Assembly (NCBI GenBank): GCA_032821775.1
Contig: JAVLRN010000001.1
Location: 2,852,001-2,916,000 of the forward strand
Origin: Sanguinoderma infundibulare
Lineage: Eukaryota > Basidiomycota > Agaricomycetes > Polyporales > Polyporaceae
Direction of reading: 5' to 3'
DNA: 64,000 nucleotides
The notes beneath the pieces are model-generated. The model was not told the DNA's origin. It worked only from the letters and a program-made list of their open reading frames with translations, and ran no database searches. Positions within the stretch are counted from its first letter, which is position 1. Each line of letters starts with the position of its first letter. Positions 34,717-45,056 of the stretch are shown here, in pieces. The position numbers and the translations under genes were made by a program.

Positions 34717-36388
34717 ATGCGGTATGTGCAATTCATGGAGCATTGTCTAGGGTGACGCCTTCTCATAACTTTGTACAGCACTATGGACACCGCGATAAAG
34801 GTCCCCGGTTTGAATGCTGACATCCTCGCGACTATCACGTCTTTCGCCTCGCGTAGCACGATTGCGACGATGATGCGGTCCTGTCGTTTCTTCTACCACG
34901 AGGGCCCCAAGACTCTTCTGGCAGACGGCGTTATGTTCACCAACGAGTTTCAGGTCCCCGACTTCTTGAGGTTCATCCTCGCTGAAGACGGCACTCGTTG
35001 TCGTTACCTGGGAGTCCTCTCCCTCTGCTTTGCAGAGGAATACGACCTTTCCATGGACCGTCCTCCATTCGAACCGAACGCCGATATTGCTCGTGCCTTG
35101 GTCGACCTCCTCCGATTGCATTCCTTCCCAGGCCTACACACGCTCCTGATCGACCCGGCCGAGGAGCTGCTTCTGGCGGTGCCAGAATTGGCTGTGGTCC
35201 TTAAGACACTACCAGCCGTCAAGACACTCTCGCTTTACGGGTGCGGCCGACTCGCATGCAACGTCGCTCGAGGATTTACCAAGCTCGTTGATGTACAGCT
35301 GACGTACGACATCGACGAGGATCGCACTCCGCCGCCTCTGAGCGACATCCATCCACTCCTAATCTTGGCCAACTCTCGTGACACGCTCCAAATCCTCGAA
35401 CTGGTCGCATTCAAAGGTTTCCTGCCCAAGACCCTTTACCCGCGACCCTTCCCGAACATGAACACCCTCAGAATGTTCTCGAACGACTCCACCACGCTCG
35501 CTCCTTTTGCCCACGCATTCACCAACCTTCGCGGTCTCCATCTTTCTGAGACGCCGGGGCCTCCTGGCGTCATCCAGAACGTGCCCGTCTTTCCCGGGGA
35601 GAATCGTGGAGACGTCCTCTTGCACGCCTGGAAGCTGAACAAGGCGCTCGGCTCTCTCGCCCACCTCTACTTCAGTGGACTCGCGTGCGAGGTTCGGAAC
35701 CTGACCGTTTTCATGGAGGAGAGCCTGGCGTACGAGACGTTGGGTCGGCTCTTGAACGACGCGCAGCCCACAAAGCTTGTCTTGAAAACGCCCCAGCACG
35801 GTGTGCTAGAGGACGCGACCGGCCTCCCGGCGGTGTTTCGTTCTGGTGGAGCAGTGCGCATGGAGGAGTTGGAGTTGATCATTGAATTCGCTCCGGAAGA
35901 CAAGGACATCGACTTGGAAGCGGGACTGGTCAGTAGTTAGCCTCCTTCACGGCCTACACTCCACGTCATTTACTAACAAACGAGCATATCAGGGTTCTCT
36001 TCGTGCTGCGCTCTCAACCTGCCCTCTTCGAACCCTCAAGCTCCTCATGATTTGCTTCGATATCCCGGAGAATGGTGGCCTTCATTTCGATGTCCCTTCT
36101 ACGCAACCACTTTGCCTCGTCGAGCAGTACTTGGCAGTGGCCGACCTCGAAGCTCTGGCCAAGACATTCTTCGACTCTATCGGCGCCTTAGAAAGCGTCT
36201 ACGTCGAAATTACAGGTCATCGCCTCCGCGGACAGGACCGACTTCTTGTCACGAGGGATGGGGGCATTCCGGGCATCAACGATGCGAACCCGGAGAAAGC
36301 CGGCATGTACTGCTTGGACGTTGCCACGAAGAGGACTACTAAGGTGACATTCGCTCCTACATTCTTCGCGACTGTACCAAGATACTGA
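34717..36388 (+). CDS. F-box-like/LRR-type protein
   Basis: Preferred model: exon 34717-34721 (ATGCG), 34779-35928 and 35993-36388, 516 residues. If the 5-base first exon is not real, translation starts at the in-frame ATG at 34783. The first 45 residues (PGLNADILATITSFASRSTIATMMRSCRFF) have the length and spacing of the degenerate F-box found in large Agaricomycete families. The remainder is a chain of Leu-rich beta-alpha units (VKTLSLYGCGRL, LVDVQLTYD, LQILELVAFKGF, LRGLHLSET). No transmembrane or enzyme motif. It probably serves as a substrate receptor of an SCF ligase, by family. A decayed tandem copy of its C-terminal half follows at about 36968-37728. Confidence 0.75.
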
Positions 36389-36967
36389 TGTAATGTTTCA
36401 AAGGTACTTTATTAGGAGCTTGAATTGTCTTCCAAATATCCGCCTCTGGACTCTTGAACGCAGCGACTAATGTATACTGGTCCACATACGATAACTACTT
36501 AGTTGTTGTTGTTGTGTATCTGCTTCTGCTTTCCATCATGACGAGCTCAGCCGCTCGTCGTAGAGAGGGTTAGCGAGAGCTGAGGCCAGTACGCGTACAC
36601 CCCCGGCTTGAACCGTACCTCTTCGTTCCTTCATTCCTTCAACCTTTCTTCCTTCTGCGGCGGTGCCGAGTGTCCAGTGAGCGTCTGTACGCGACCATCT
36701 CCAGTGACAGTTCTTGCACGGACTCTGCACACATGATGTTGCCATCCTGAACAACGCATGGAATAATCTTAACGCTGTTGATGTATGTGGAGCTAGCACA
36801 TTCCCAGCGAAGTGGACGCTCTTTTGACTTGTTTCGATCGTGGCTATGATGCTCGTGCGCCTACGCGTTCCCCAACCTTTGCGAAGTTCACTACGAAGCC
36901 ATGGCCGATCACGACGAGTTGCACCCGCCCCACGCCACAGCGATTCACTAGGCGGGTTCCGTGCTCA
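36389..36967. other. Intergenic region between F-box gene and its partial copy
   Basis: About 580 bases without a supported gene; the missing N-terminal part of the partial copy is not detectable here in any frame. A TTG microsatellite-like run (about 36500-36515) is present. Confidence 0.4.
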
Positions 36968-37728
36968 CGGCGCCTGGAGGGAGCTCGAAGACGTGTCTGG
37001 CGGACCTATACGTCAGCGGATTGGCATGCGAAGTCAGGAAGATCCAAATATTTATGGAGAACGCGCAGACACTCGACATGCTGCGCGACTTCTTGGACGA
37101 CGTGCGTCCCTGTACCCTCTCGTTGCAAGTGCCGCGGCATGGCGTATCGACGGAAGCGTCTGCGCTCTCAGACCTCTTCCTCTCCCAGGCCGGGTCGCGG
37201 CTGCGGAGCCTGTCTCTGGAAATCCATCTGGCCCAGAAGGAGAAGGATATGGACCTGAAAGCAGCTATGGTGCGTATTGCGGCTGCTACGAGACCCTTGT
37301 CCTGAAATGTGTGCTGACGACGAGCGGAATGGTAGGATGCTCTCCGGGATGCCTTCAGGACGATTCCGCTGCAGACGCTCTGGCTCCGGCTCCACTGCTC
37401 GGATGTTCCCGAGAGGAAAGCCATCACTTCGATGCTGGTGCCTTCTGCGCTCCCTCCGTGTCAAGTGGAGGCGTATCTAGGACCCCTCGACCTCGCGGAT
37501 TTTGTGCGGGCATTCCTCCAGGCAGCCCCTTCGCTGGAGAGTGTCCGGGTTGTCCTGCATGATCTTCGCGGCCGCAAACGGGAGGAGGTTCGAATTTCAA
37601 GGAATATAATTAGCGATGTTGTGGATGCGGAGACAGAGAGCGAGGAAACAGGGCACGAGGGAACGGACGAGGAGACAGGTGACGATAGTGCTGACGGGAC
37701 AAATGAGGGGGACTTGAACGAGGATTAG
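36968..37728 (+). pseudogene. Truncated tandem duplicate of the F-box-like gene
   Basis: Residues matching the C-terminal half of the upstream gene appear in the same order. First exon (to 37269): LADLYVSGLACEVRKIQIFMEN against LAHLYFSGLACEVRNLTVFMEE upstream, then PRHGVSTEASALSDLF and EKDMDLKAAM. An intron with GTGCGT...GGTAG at the same position precedes the second exon 37336-37728 (DALRDAFRTIPLQTLWLRL, LESVRVVLHDLRGRKREEV). The N-terminal 300 residues are missing, and an in-frame TAG lies at 36949. The flanking match to the upstream AW-KL segment sits in a different frame (GAWRELEDV), which implies a frameshift near 36985. The end has an extra acidic tail (Glu/Asp/Thr) not present in the parent. 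It could still be transcribed. Confidence 0.7.
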
Positions 37729-37948
37729 ATTTTGTGTGTGGTATATACGATATCCCTCTGAGTTCGCGCACCTCTCGGTATCATGGCCTCCGAGCATGGG
37801 ACACTACGCCGTGCTCAAACGTTCGAAATTGACATGATTACTTGGCATTATATGGTTTCTACAGGGTAAATTACGCGGGGTTTCGACATCAGCCGATGAA
37901 CTCGAATGTATTGGGAAATATGCCGATTTGGGACCTGGGCCAAACCTG

Positions 37949-38610
37949 CTAAAAGTTCAGGACGCGCAAACAGGTCGACGAAAGAGAGCGTACCCTCGCA
38001 TACAACTTCCCCTTTACCAGGCCCATGGGCACCGGCCCGTACACACGGGAGTCCCTCGAGAACGCCAGGTTATCCCCAGTCACCCATATGTGATTCTTAG
38101 GTATGACTACGTGCTCGGTCGAAGGCGCATGCATCCCAGTGGGATCTACACATACGACGTCCCCAGGCAGACCAGTGATGCGCTTGCACACCATCCGTGA
38201 AGGGTCAAGTGGGGAGATGAAGGTAACGAGATCGCCTCGGGTGAGACGATTGACGTCAATCCACTTCAATTCCAAGGCAGCCTCGCCAGACACAGCCATT
38301 GTGGGCACCATGGATGGTCCTTCCACCTACAGCGGATGATGCACGCCAGATGCCAGCTTAGGACTCGTCGAGGGCTCATAATGAATCGAGTACTCACAAA
38401 AGATATTGTGGCGACATGATCGCCGAAAAGGTGCAACGCGCATGCGAAGTTGGTCAACTAAGAGGTGGCCTATGAGTGTGCTCAAGATAAGGGAAACGGA
38501 CTAAGTACCTGAAGGGTGCTGTAGGGTAACTGGGTAGTCCAGAACTGACGAGTAGAAACGGTATGACGGATCGACTTCCAGAGCGCTGCCACCCACACTC
38601 TTGAAATCAT
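37949..38610 (-). CDS. IMP1: Mitochondrial inner membrane protease subunit 1 (S26 peptidase)
   Basis: Exons 38610-38509, 38457-38398 and 38326-37949; 179 residues. The short N-terminal part is basic (RVWVAALWKSIRHTVSTRQ) and leads into one hydrophobic segment. The serine nucleophile is in EGPSMVPT (Ser59), the lysine general base in SRMVCKRITGLPGD (Lys102). These are followed by the box V-type VTGDNLAFSRDSRVYGPV. This is the S26 signal-peptidase family member that removes inner-membrane sorting signals on the intermembrane-space side of mitochondria. The VWVTGDN-SRDSR-GPV wording and short length separate it from ER signal peptidase. It is transcribed away from ELP4, with 193 bases between the ATGs. 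Confidence 0.92.
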
Positions 38611-38803
38611 GCTGCCAAGTCGAACGTCGCCGCAGAATCAATGTATCCAAGAAGGGGCCATGACAGTAGGTGAGCAAAGTTGAGGACATGGCCGCACGAC
38701 TCGCGACTGGCGTCCTATTGTGGGCGCTCAACCGGACGAACTTGGCGAGACAGCGCACGACGTCTACCGCGAACCATATCCTCCCCCCACCTCGGCGAGC
38801 GCG

Positions 38804-40402
38804 ATGTCCGCGTTCAAGCGGCGCACGACTTCGAAACAGCCCCCACCACCATCTGGGACGCGCGTGTCCCCCGGATCTCCCGTGACGATCATTACCTCCA
38901 CCGGAATCCCTTCTCTCGACGACATTCTCGGTGGCGGTCTCCCCCTCTCCTGCTCGCTCCTCGTCCTCGCGCCCGATGCGCACTCCGCCTACGGCGAACT
39001 TGTCCTCAAGTACTTTACGTCTCAAGGCCTCACGTGCGGACAGCGCATTTGCATGGTGGATGCGCGACCGGACGCGTTCCTATCCGAATGCATGTGGACT
39101 CCGGGGAGCAACGGCTCCGATTCCACCCAGTCCGGTTCGCCCACGCCCACGCCGCCGACGGCAGCAGAAGACGAGGAAGACGAGAGGGCGTCCGAGCACG
39201 ACACCAAGATTAAGATCGCGTGGCGATATGAGCAGATGAAGCAGTTTCAAACGACTGTGCAGCTTTCCAGCCAGTACGCCGCACTTCACTCTGATTTTGA
39301 TATACGATGCGAGGAATGACCAGGGTTCTCCCCTGACAGGTCTACGGATGATTATTGCCACACCTTCGACTTGACGTCCCGGATCCCGCAGTCCACAATT
39401 AATTCCGCGCGAACCGAGGGCCGCTACTTGGACGTAAGACCCGACGAGAGCTCCTCTCCAGCAGAAGGGTCGTCTTCGTGTCGCAGGGTCCTACGACGCA
39501 TCGCGGAGATGCTTGCCAGAGAGGACTCCGGTGCCGCTCCCTCGAACCCCGCGTTACCTACGACCGCGACCGCGACGAGGATATGCATACCCGCATTGGG
39601 CTCGTATGAGTGGGGCGACCCTTCCCCCCAGGTGCGCGTCCTTGTTCTCAACTTCGCCGATCAAGGGTCAAATTAAGCCGGATGCGATAGGATGTCTGCT
39701 TTTTCCTCCACTCCCTCCGCGCGCTCCTGCGGCGCCATCCGCGCGCATCCGCCGCCGTGAGCTTGCCACCCCATTTGTGTCAAGAAGCGTACGGTGGCCC
39801 CGGCTGGGTACAGAAGCTGGGATGGCTCACGGACGCGTCAATCACGCTCGCAGCATTCACCGGTACGCATTTTCATCCTCTCAGCACGCAGCACTAGCAC
39901 TGAAGCTAATGTGCTTCTTCCGGCAGCGAACCCTTCACTTTCGGCCATGTTCTCGTCACACCATGGCTTGGTCCACATTCACTCTCTCCCCGCGCCGCAC
40001 ACCCTCCTTCCGCCTAGCGATAAGTTCTCGACCCTGCGCGGGTTGACGTCGTCCGGGGAGAACAACCTCGCGTTCAAGTGCATGCGCAAGAGACTGATAT
40101 TTGAGACGTTGCATCTCGATGTTGAGGGAGGCGTGAGCGAGCGCCGCACAACACCGTCTTCGAATGTGCTCGCGATGGAGGCAGAAACAGGCCACGACCA
40201 CAACCATTCACACCAAGCGTCCACAACTTTGGTCCCTGGAGACTCGTCTGTAGCTTCTGTGCAGGTGCAACTTGAGCAGGCCCAAAAACCCGAGCATCCA
40301 CCGAACTCTTTGCCCGCACAGCCGTCAAGCGCATTCAAGAAGGCGAAGGTAAAGAAGAAGGTGGCGTTCATATCGGACCGGCCGGACTTGTACGATTTCT
40401 AG
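38804..40402 (+). CDS. ELP4: Elongator complex subunit ELP4
   Basis: Exons 38804-39273, 39340-39631, 39691-39862 and 39927-40402; 469 residues. RecA-like fold of the ELP4/PAXNEB family: TSTGIPSLDDILGGGLPL near residue 30, IAWRYEQMKQFQTTV, YCHTFDLTSRIP, RICIPALGSYEWGD, FFLHSLRALLRRHPRA, and the late CMRKRLIFETLHLDVEGG. A large Glu/Asp/Ser/Thr insert separates the first beta-alpha units. ELP4 forms a hexameric ring with ELP5 and ELP6 in Elongator, which modifies wobble uridine in tRNA anticodons. The C-terminal 100 residues end in a basic KKAKVKKKVAF and are less conserved. Confidence 0.9.
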
Positions 40403-40825
40403 CGCATATATTGTTAGAGAATCTGTCATTGTAGCCCTATGAACATGTCCGTAGTGTACTAGTGGATTGGCGATCAGATGCAACATGCTGCATGAAGACG
40501 ACCGTGAACTCAGCCATACGAACGTTTAAGCGGCATGGCTCCTCGTATTCTAGTCGACGGCATCGACTAGCACTACAATGCGGTTGTCCATGGTATGTAA
40601 GCGGCAGATGCATTGAGGTACTGGTGCTGAGATAGCGCAGAGTGGTATAAGAAGGGAAAACGCGACAGCACTGGGATAACATCGATCGAAAACTCGAAAA
40701 TGTGGATGTCGTATGAACTCATAATAAGTCGTGGAGGTCCGGTGAGGAACACAAATAAAACCTACAAAGGAGTTTCGTCAGCGGCAGGGAGCATACACGA
40801 ATGCATGGCACGCTTACCTTCGCCG
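40403..40825. other. Intergenic region between ELP4 and the F-box gene
   Basis: About 420 bases between two converging stops. No supported feature. Confidence 0.4.
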
Positions 40826-42377
40826 TTACCGCTGTGATGCCCCTGCATATATCATGTGCAGCGCAGGAGAGATGCTGTCCTGCTCCCGCTGAGCGTTCAT
40901 CTTCCTGCACTCCACCAACAGCTCCCGCAACGTGGACAGATGCCGCTGGCCTTCCTCTTCAACGCTCTCGTCATCCTCATCCTCCTCACCTTCGTCCTCT
41001 TCGATCTCCGGGAGAGTCCCCAGGCTCGCCCCGGTGCAGTCCTCCAGCTTGACGTTGTTCCGCTGGCACTGCCTGGACCACCGCTCCCACCTCTCGTAGC
41101 ACGCCTGGCTCGGCCCGTTGTTCTTCTCCAAGTCCGTGAGGACGGTGGGGTTGAGCACGCGTATGCGTTCGAGGCGGGGGAAGTTGCGCTTGTTGAGCGC
41201 GGCGAAGTTGACGTCGTTCTGCCTCCGGATGGACTGGGACACGATGGGGTCGAAGTTGCTGTACGTCGCGCCGTACCCGACGCCGAACGCGTACATGAGG
41301 TGGTGCAGGCCGATGCTCGTGATGTTCGGGTGCGGGTGGTGGACGATGTGGGACTCGAGGAAAGGATGGTGCTCCCAGCCGCCGAGGCGCCAGTCTGGGT
41401 TGAACGTGAAGGTGCTGAGCATGGGGCAGAGGTCGAGAATGGCGGCGACGTCGAGCTGGGGGACGCAGTTGAGGTCGAGAAAGGTGAGCTGCTGGCCGTG
41501 CTCGGTGAGGAACTCGATGAGGTCGGGGAAGTCCTCGCGGTAGTTGATGAAGTCGAGGCTGAGGAGTTTGAGCGCAGGGAGGTGCCAGGCTATGGCCTGC
41601 TCGACGAAGTCCTGAAACGGACCGCGGAGCGCCAAATGTTGGAGGCTCGGGAGGGTGAGCTCGAGATCGCCTGCAGCGCCTAGGTAGATATGTTCGGGTG
41701 GTGAGCCCTCGAACTCTATTTGGACCGTCTCCAGCCTGGGAAGACATTGGAGCATGTATATGAGCTTCGCAAGGGACGGGGTTGGGATGTTGATATGGAG
41801 CACGCGCAAGGTGCGGCTGGAATAGACGCATAACGCGTTGGCAATCGCCGAAAGTGAGGTGGAGAGAGGCCAGTTCATAACGAATATCTCGAGCTTGGGG
41901 CAATGCCGGGTGACGGCCACGAGGGAATTTTGTAGGGTTTCCACGCTGGAATCGTCGGTGGCGAAGTAGCGGGCAACGTGCAGACGCTTGGTCCATTTAC
42001 CGAGATCCTTGGTGGTGTCCATTAAGGCGCAAACACGCTGGATGTTCCGAGGGTTGCTGAAGAAGAGGAACCGATAGTAGAACTCGTAACCCAGTCGTCG
42101 CCAGTTCCTGCAGGTGTTCATGATCGCCTATGGAGATCTCGGTGGGAAGCTCAACGCTGACCAAACGGGAAGCACGAACCTTCTTGGTAGCGTAACTCTG
42201 CCTCTGAGCAAAGTTTACTCCCTCCTGGGCAGTCCTCAGCGACCAGTCTCCATATAATGTCTTGAACCACGAGGCCTCGGAGAATGCGGTCGGGAGGGTG
42301 GGTGCAAAGAGGTCGGCGTCATCGACCGCCATGTCGAAGATGTCCAGCCATAGTTCATCGGGAAGGTTGTGCAACAT
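40826..42377 (-). CDS. F-box-like protein with Leu-rich region
   Basis: Exons 42377-42180 and 42127-40826; 499 residues. The start MLHNLPDELWLDIFDMAV is a clear F-box opening, with WRRLGYEFYYRFLFF at the usual distance after the intron. The central part repeats Leu-rich units (LRVLHINIPTPSL, LQHLALRGPF, LKLLSLDFINY, LTFLDLNCVPQL) in the manner of Agaricomycete F-box-like proteins. The C-terminal 80 residues are acidic (EEDEGEEDEDDES) and coiled. It is likely an SCF substrate receptor of unknown target. The long plus-strand frame at 40856-41683 is its antisense shadow. Confidence 0.82.
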
Positions 42378-42691
42378 GATCGAACATACGCAGAGAGATA
42401 AGACGTGGGGAGAGAGCTGGAGCCTGCGCTGGAGATGGGAAAATGAGGGGCCTCGAGGAAGGCTCAGGTAAGTGTGCAAGGCATGGCAGCAGGCAGGCGG
42501 ACAGCCGAAGGACTCTTGTTTCGGACTCGCTCTCTTCAATTCACAGGCGAGCGCCCGGATTACCATATAGCCCCCGGTCCGTGACGCCGTCTCGAGGATA
42601 CATCTCCGAGTCGGAATGGGGACGGTACGCACGAACGTCGTCGTCGGTACGGGAGAAGAGGCACAACAGTACAATAGGCACATACACACTG

Positions 42692-44443
42692 CTAATGGTC
42701 TTTTGCTTTTCCTTCCGGCGTCCTTGTTTTAAACAAGCCTCTCTCGCGCACGTGGACGATGATGTCTTCTACTCTTCTCCGAACTTCCTCCAGCTCTTCT
42801 CGATCCTCAGTCGTCTGCTTCCTCCCTAGAAACCGAAGATCAGCACCTCCCACGGAAAGACACCGAACGACACACGGACGCACCAATGAGAGCCCAATTC
42901 CTTGTGCTTGGGATCCGAAGCGTCTCGCACTCGACTTGCCATCCGCAATGTAAGCTAAGCGTCGCGAGCCATATCCTGTATCGGGAGTACGAGCTTGCGT
43001 TGCTTCCATCTCCCCCCAGATTCAGACAGTCGACGAAATGATCATCAGGTACCGGATAGTCCGGTGTGCTCGCCCGCTCGTACTTCGCGTCGAACGACCA
43101 AGCACAACACGGGATAGACAGGTACCCGGACGCAGATACGAGGCTTGAGAGAACGGGCGTCCAAGGCGTCAACTCGTCGGCATGGTTCGCGATAATGAAC
43201 ACTCCTGGCCGGAGGTAGGGATGGTCAAGAAGGGGTTCAGACGGATCGAGAGATTCCACATGTAGTCGCGCCTGTGTGGCTTGCGGGTAGTGTGACCAAG
43301 ACGTACGTGCGCGGACGTCGATGCCATTGCCGTCGTATCCTTCCGCGGTGAGGATATGCGTGAGAAGCCCATTTCCGCAACTGCAAGGTTATCAGTCCCT
43401 ATTGACAGCAACCAGTAGCGGCCCGCGTCTCGTACCCGAGATCGAGGAAGCCCGCGGGCGGACGAGGCCAAGTTTTCCAGGGTTCCTCATCCAACCTCTC
43501 GGGCGGGGAGCCGTCCGTTTGCTCCTCTTTCTCCTTGCCATACGTGTGCTTCCAAAGTAGAATGAGGAACGTTGCAATCCCAATGTCCTGTCTACCACGT
43601 CAGGTTCGTTCCACCGGAATGACTCTCGCCGAACGCACCTCGAAGACATGCTTCAGAGGGTCGGTGACCTCCTGCCAGGTATCGACCAAATGTTTGTGCC
43701 GCTCTCGCATCACTAGGTAGAGATCTTGATACTCTTCCCGAGGAATCAAGCAATCGTGATGCACCCGTTTCTTGTAGTTGGTCACCGCGCCCCAACCATA
43801 CCTGTGTAGTGTGTCCAACAACGCCAGACAAGTCCGGTAAAGGCGCGAGTTGAGGTCCGTCGGAGTTCCCGGGAGTGGAACGATCTCTATGCGCAGTAGG
43901 GACCTCTCGGCGGTGATATACCGGAACGCGAGGTGGCGAACGGTTGGGTGATAGTAAGGCAGGGACGCTCCGGCTTCCAGGATAGGCGTCAACACGACGG
44001 CGATGGGAGAGTCGTCATCGCCGGTGCTGACCGCATACAGCGTACAATGCTGCTCGAGACCTACATCGCGTCCTGGTCTCCGAGGAAGCAGTTTCCTGTG
44101 GATGTTGCGCACGGGACGAAGGCCGTCGAAGTGGGGTATCGACGGCGGGAAGTCCGAGGAAACGTCAGCGACCGTCTCGGAACGTAGGATCAACGTCGAG
44201 TTGTACTCGGGATGATGAATGAGCTGTGACACTGCAGCATCAAACTTGTTTGACTTGTAAGCTAGAGCATGCGGTGGGAAGAGGGATCGAGGAACGCACA
44301 AGTTCTGGAGGGAAGTCCGCAGGACATTGAATAACAGGCGTCCAGTCATCCTGTCCCGACTCCGCAATGAGCCTATCTTGAGCATCTTCCGTCACGCATG
44401 ATGCAGGAGAGAAGCGAGGCCGGACGTTCAAGTTTGCGGACAT
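42692..44443 (-). CDS. TRM44: tRNA (uracil-O(2')-)-methyltransferase TRM44
   Basis: Exons 44443-44300, 44253-43639, 43587-43436, 43380-42884 and 42825-42692; 513 residues. Typical TRM44 blocks: RRPGRDVGLEQHCTLY in the N-terminal half, a DIGIATFLILLW segment, and the SAM-binding methyltransferase motif LDLGCGNGLLTHIL followed by GIDVRARTSW. Then come FIIANHADELTPW and IPCCAWSFDAKY, and the C-terminal NWALIGRK. The enzyme methylates the 2'-OH of U44 in tRNA-Ser in the cytoplasm. The glycine-rich motif is split by an intron after the second base of a glycine codon. It lies one gene away from ELP4, another tRNA modifier. Confidence 0.92.
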
Positions 44444-44747
44444 GATTCTTCATATTGTTCAGCATCGACAGTAAATATTGTTCAAACAATTAACCGCAAT
44501 ACCTGTGTCTTATGTGAGCTGATATCGCTCTATGCGTAGATGAACTGAGGGTCTACCCACGTAGTTAGCGAGGCCTAAACGTGAGCAGACACTGCACTTT
44601 GGAGGACTGATCAAAGGCGGTGAGGAGGCTGAGCGGTAGTCGGAGGGGATGAATGGAGCGCCCGTGTGCCGCTCAGCCGCACTTACCCGCGGACTGAGAA
44701 AAATGCAAAACTGCCATGGCTGCACAGCTTATATCTCTGAACTGATT

Positions 44748-44771
44748 GTCCCCTTCGGGGTGACATACGAA

Positions 44772-44802
<31 letters not shown>

Positions 44803-44867
44803 GGCCCCTGCACAAGGATGACACGCTTTCCCGGAGTGGTAGACCTACGGGTCTCAATATTTATTTT
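44748..44867 (+). ncRNA. U6 spliceosomal snRNA
   Basis: The stretch from about 44775 (AAATTGGAACGATACAGAG) through ACAGAGA at 44786-44792, the AGC triad and TGGCCCCTGCACAAGGATGA to ACACGC is the near-invariant centre of U6. A 5' stem-loop with CCCC-TTCG-GGGG lies at 44749-44760. A TATA-like TTATAT sits just upstream, and a T-rich end (TTTATTTT, to 44867) looks like an RNA polymerase III terminator. U6 is the catalytic RNA of the spliceosome and base-pairs with U4 and U2. The core is not interrupted by an intron. The 3' part after ACACGC differs from the yeast and human versions, so the exact 3' end is approximate. Confidence 0.95.
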
Positions 44868-45056
44868 GTTTGTTCCACCTATTGTTGCAATGTCGGACGG
44901 TGGATCCATGCATAGTCAATCTCCTCGACGATATCAATACGATTGCATGTCTCGTTAATGATGGAATACAACTACATCGTTCATACAATTCAAATACATA
45001 AACCTTCGGGCGGTCAGTGGGTAACAAGCGCATCAGGCTGCGTCAACACAAAACCC
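44868..45056. other. Short intergenic region downstream of U6
   Basis: Fewer than 200 bases between the U6 terminator and the stop of PIL1. A downstream B-box, as some yeasts have, could not be identified with confidence. Confidence 0.35.

Noticed and set aside
40856..41683. 275-codon plus-strand frame
   Set aside because: Antisense of the minus-strand F-box gene, which has clear Leu-rich repeats.
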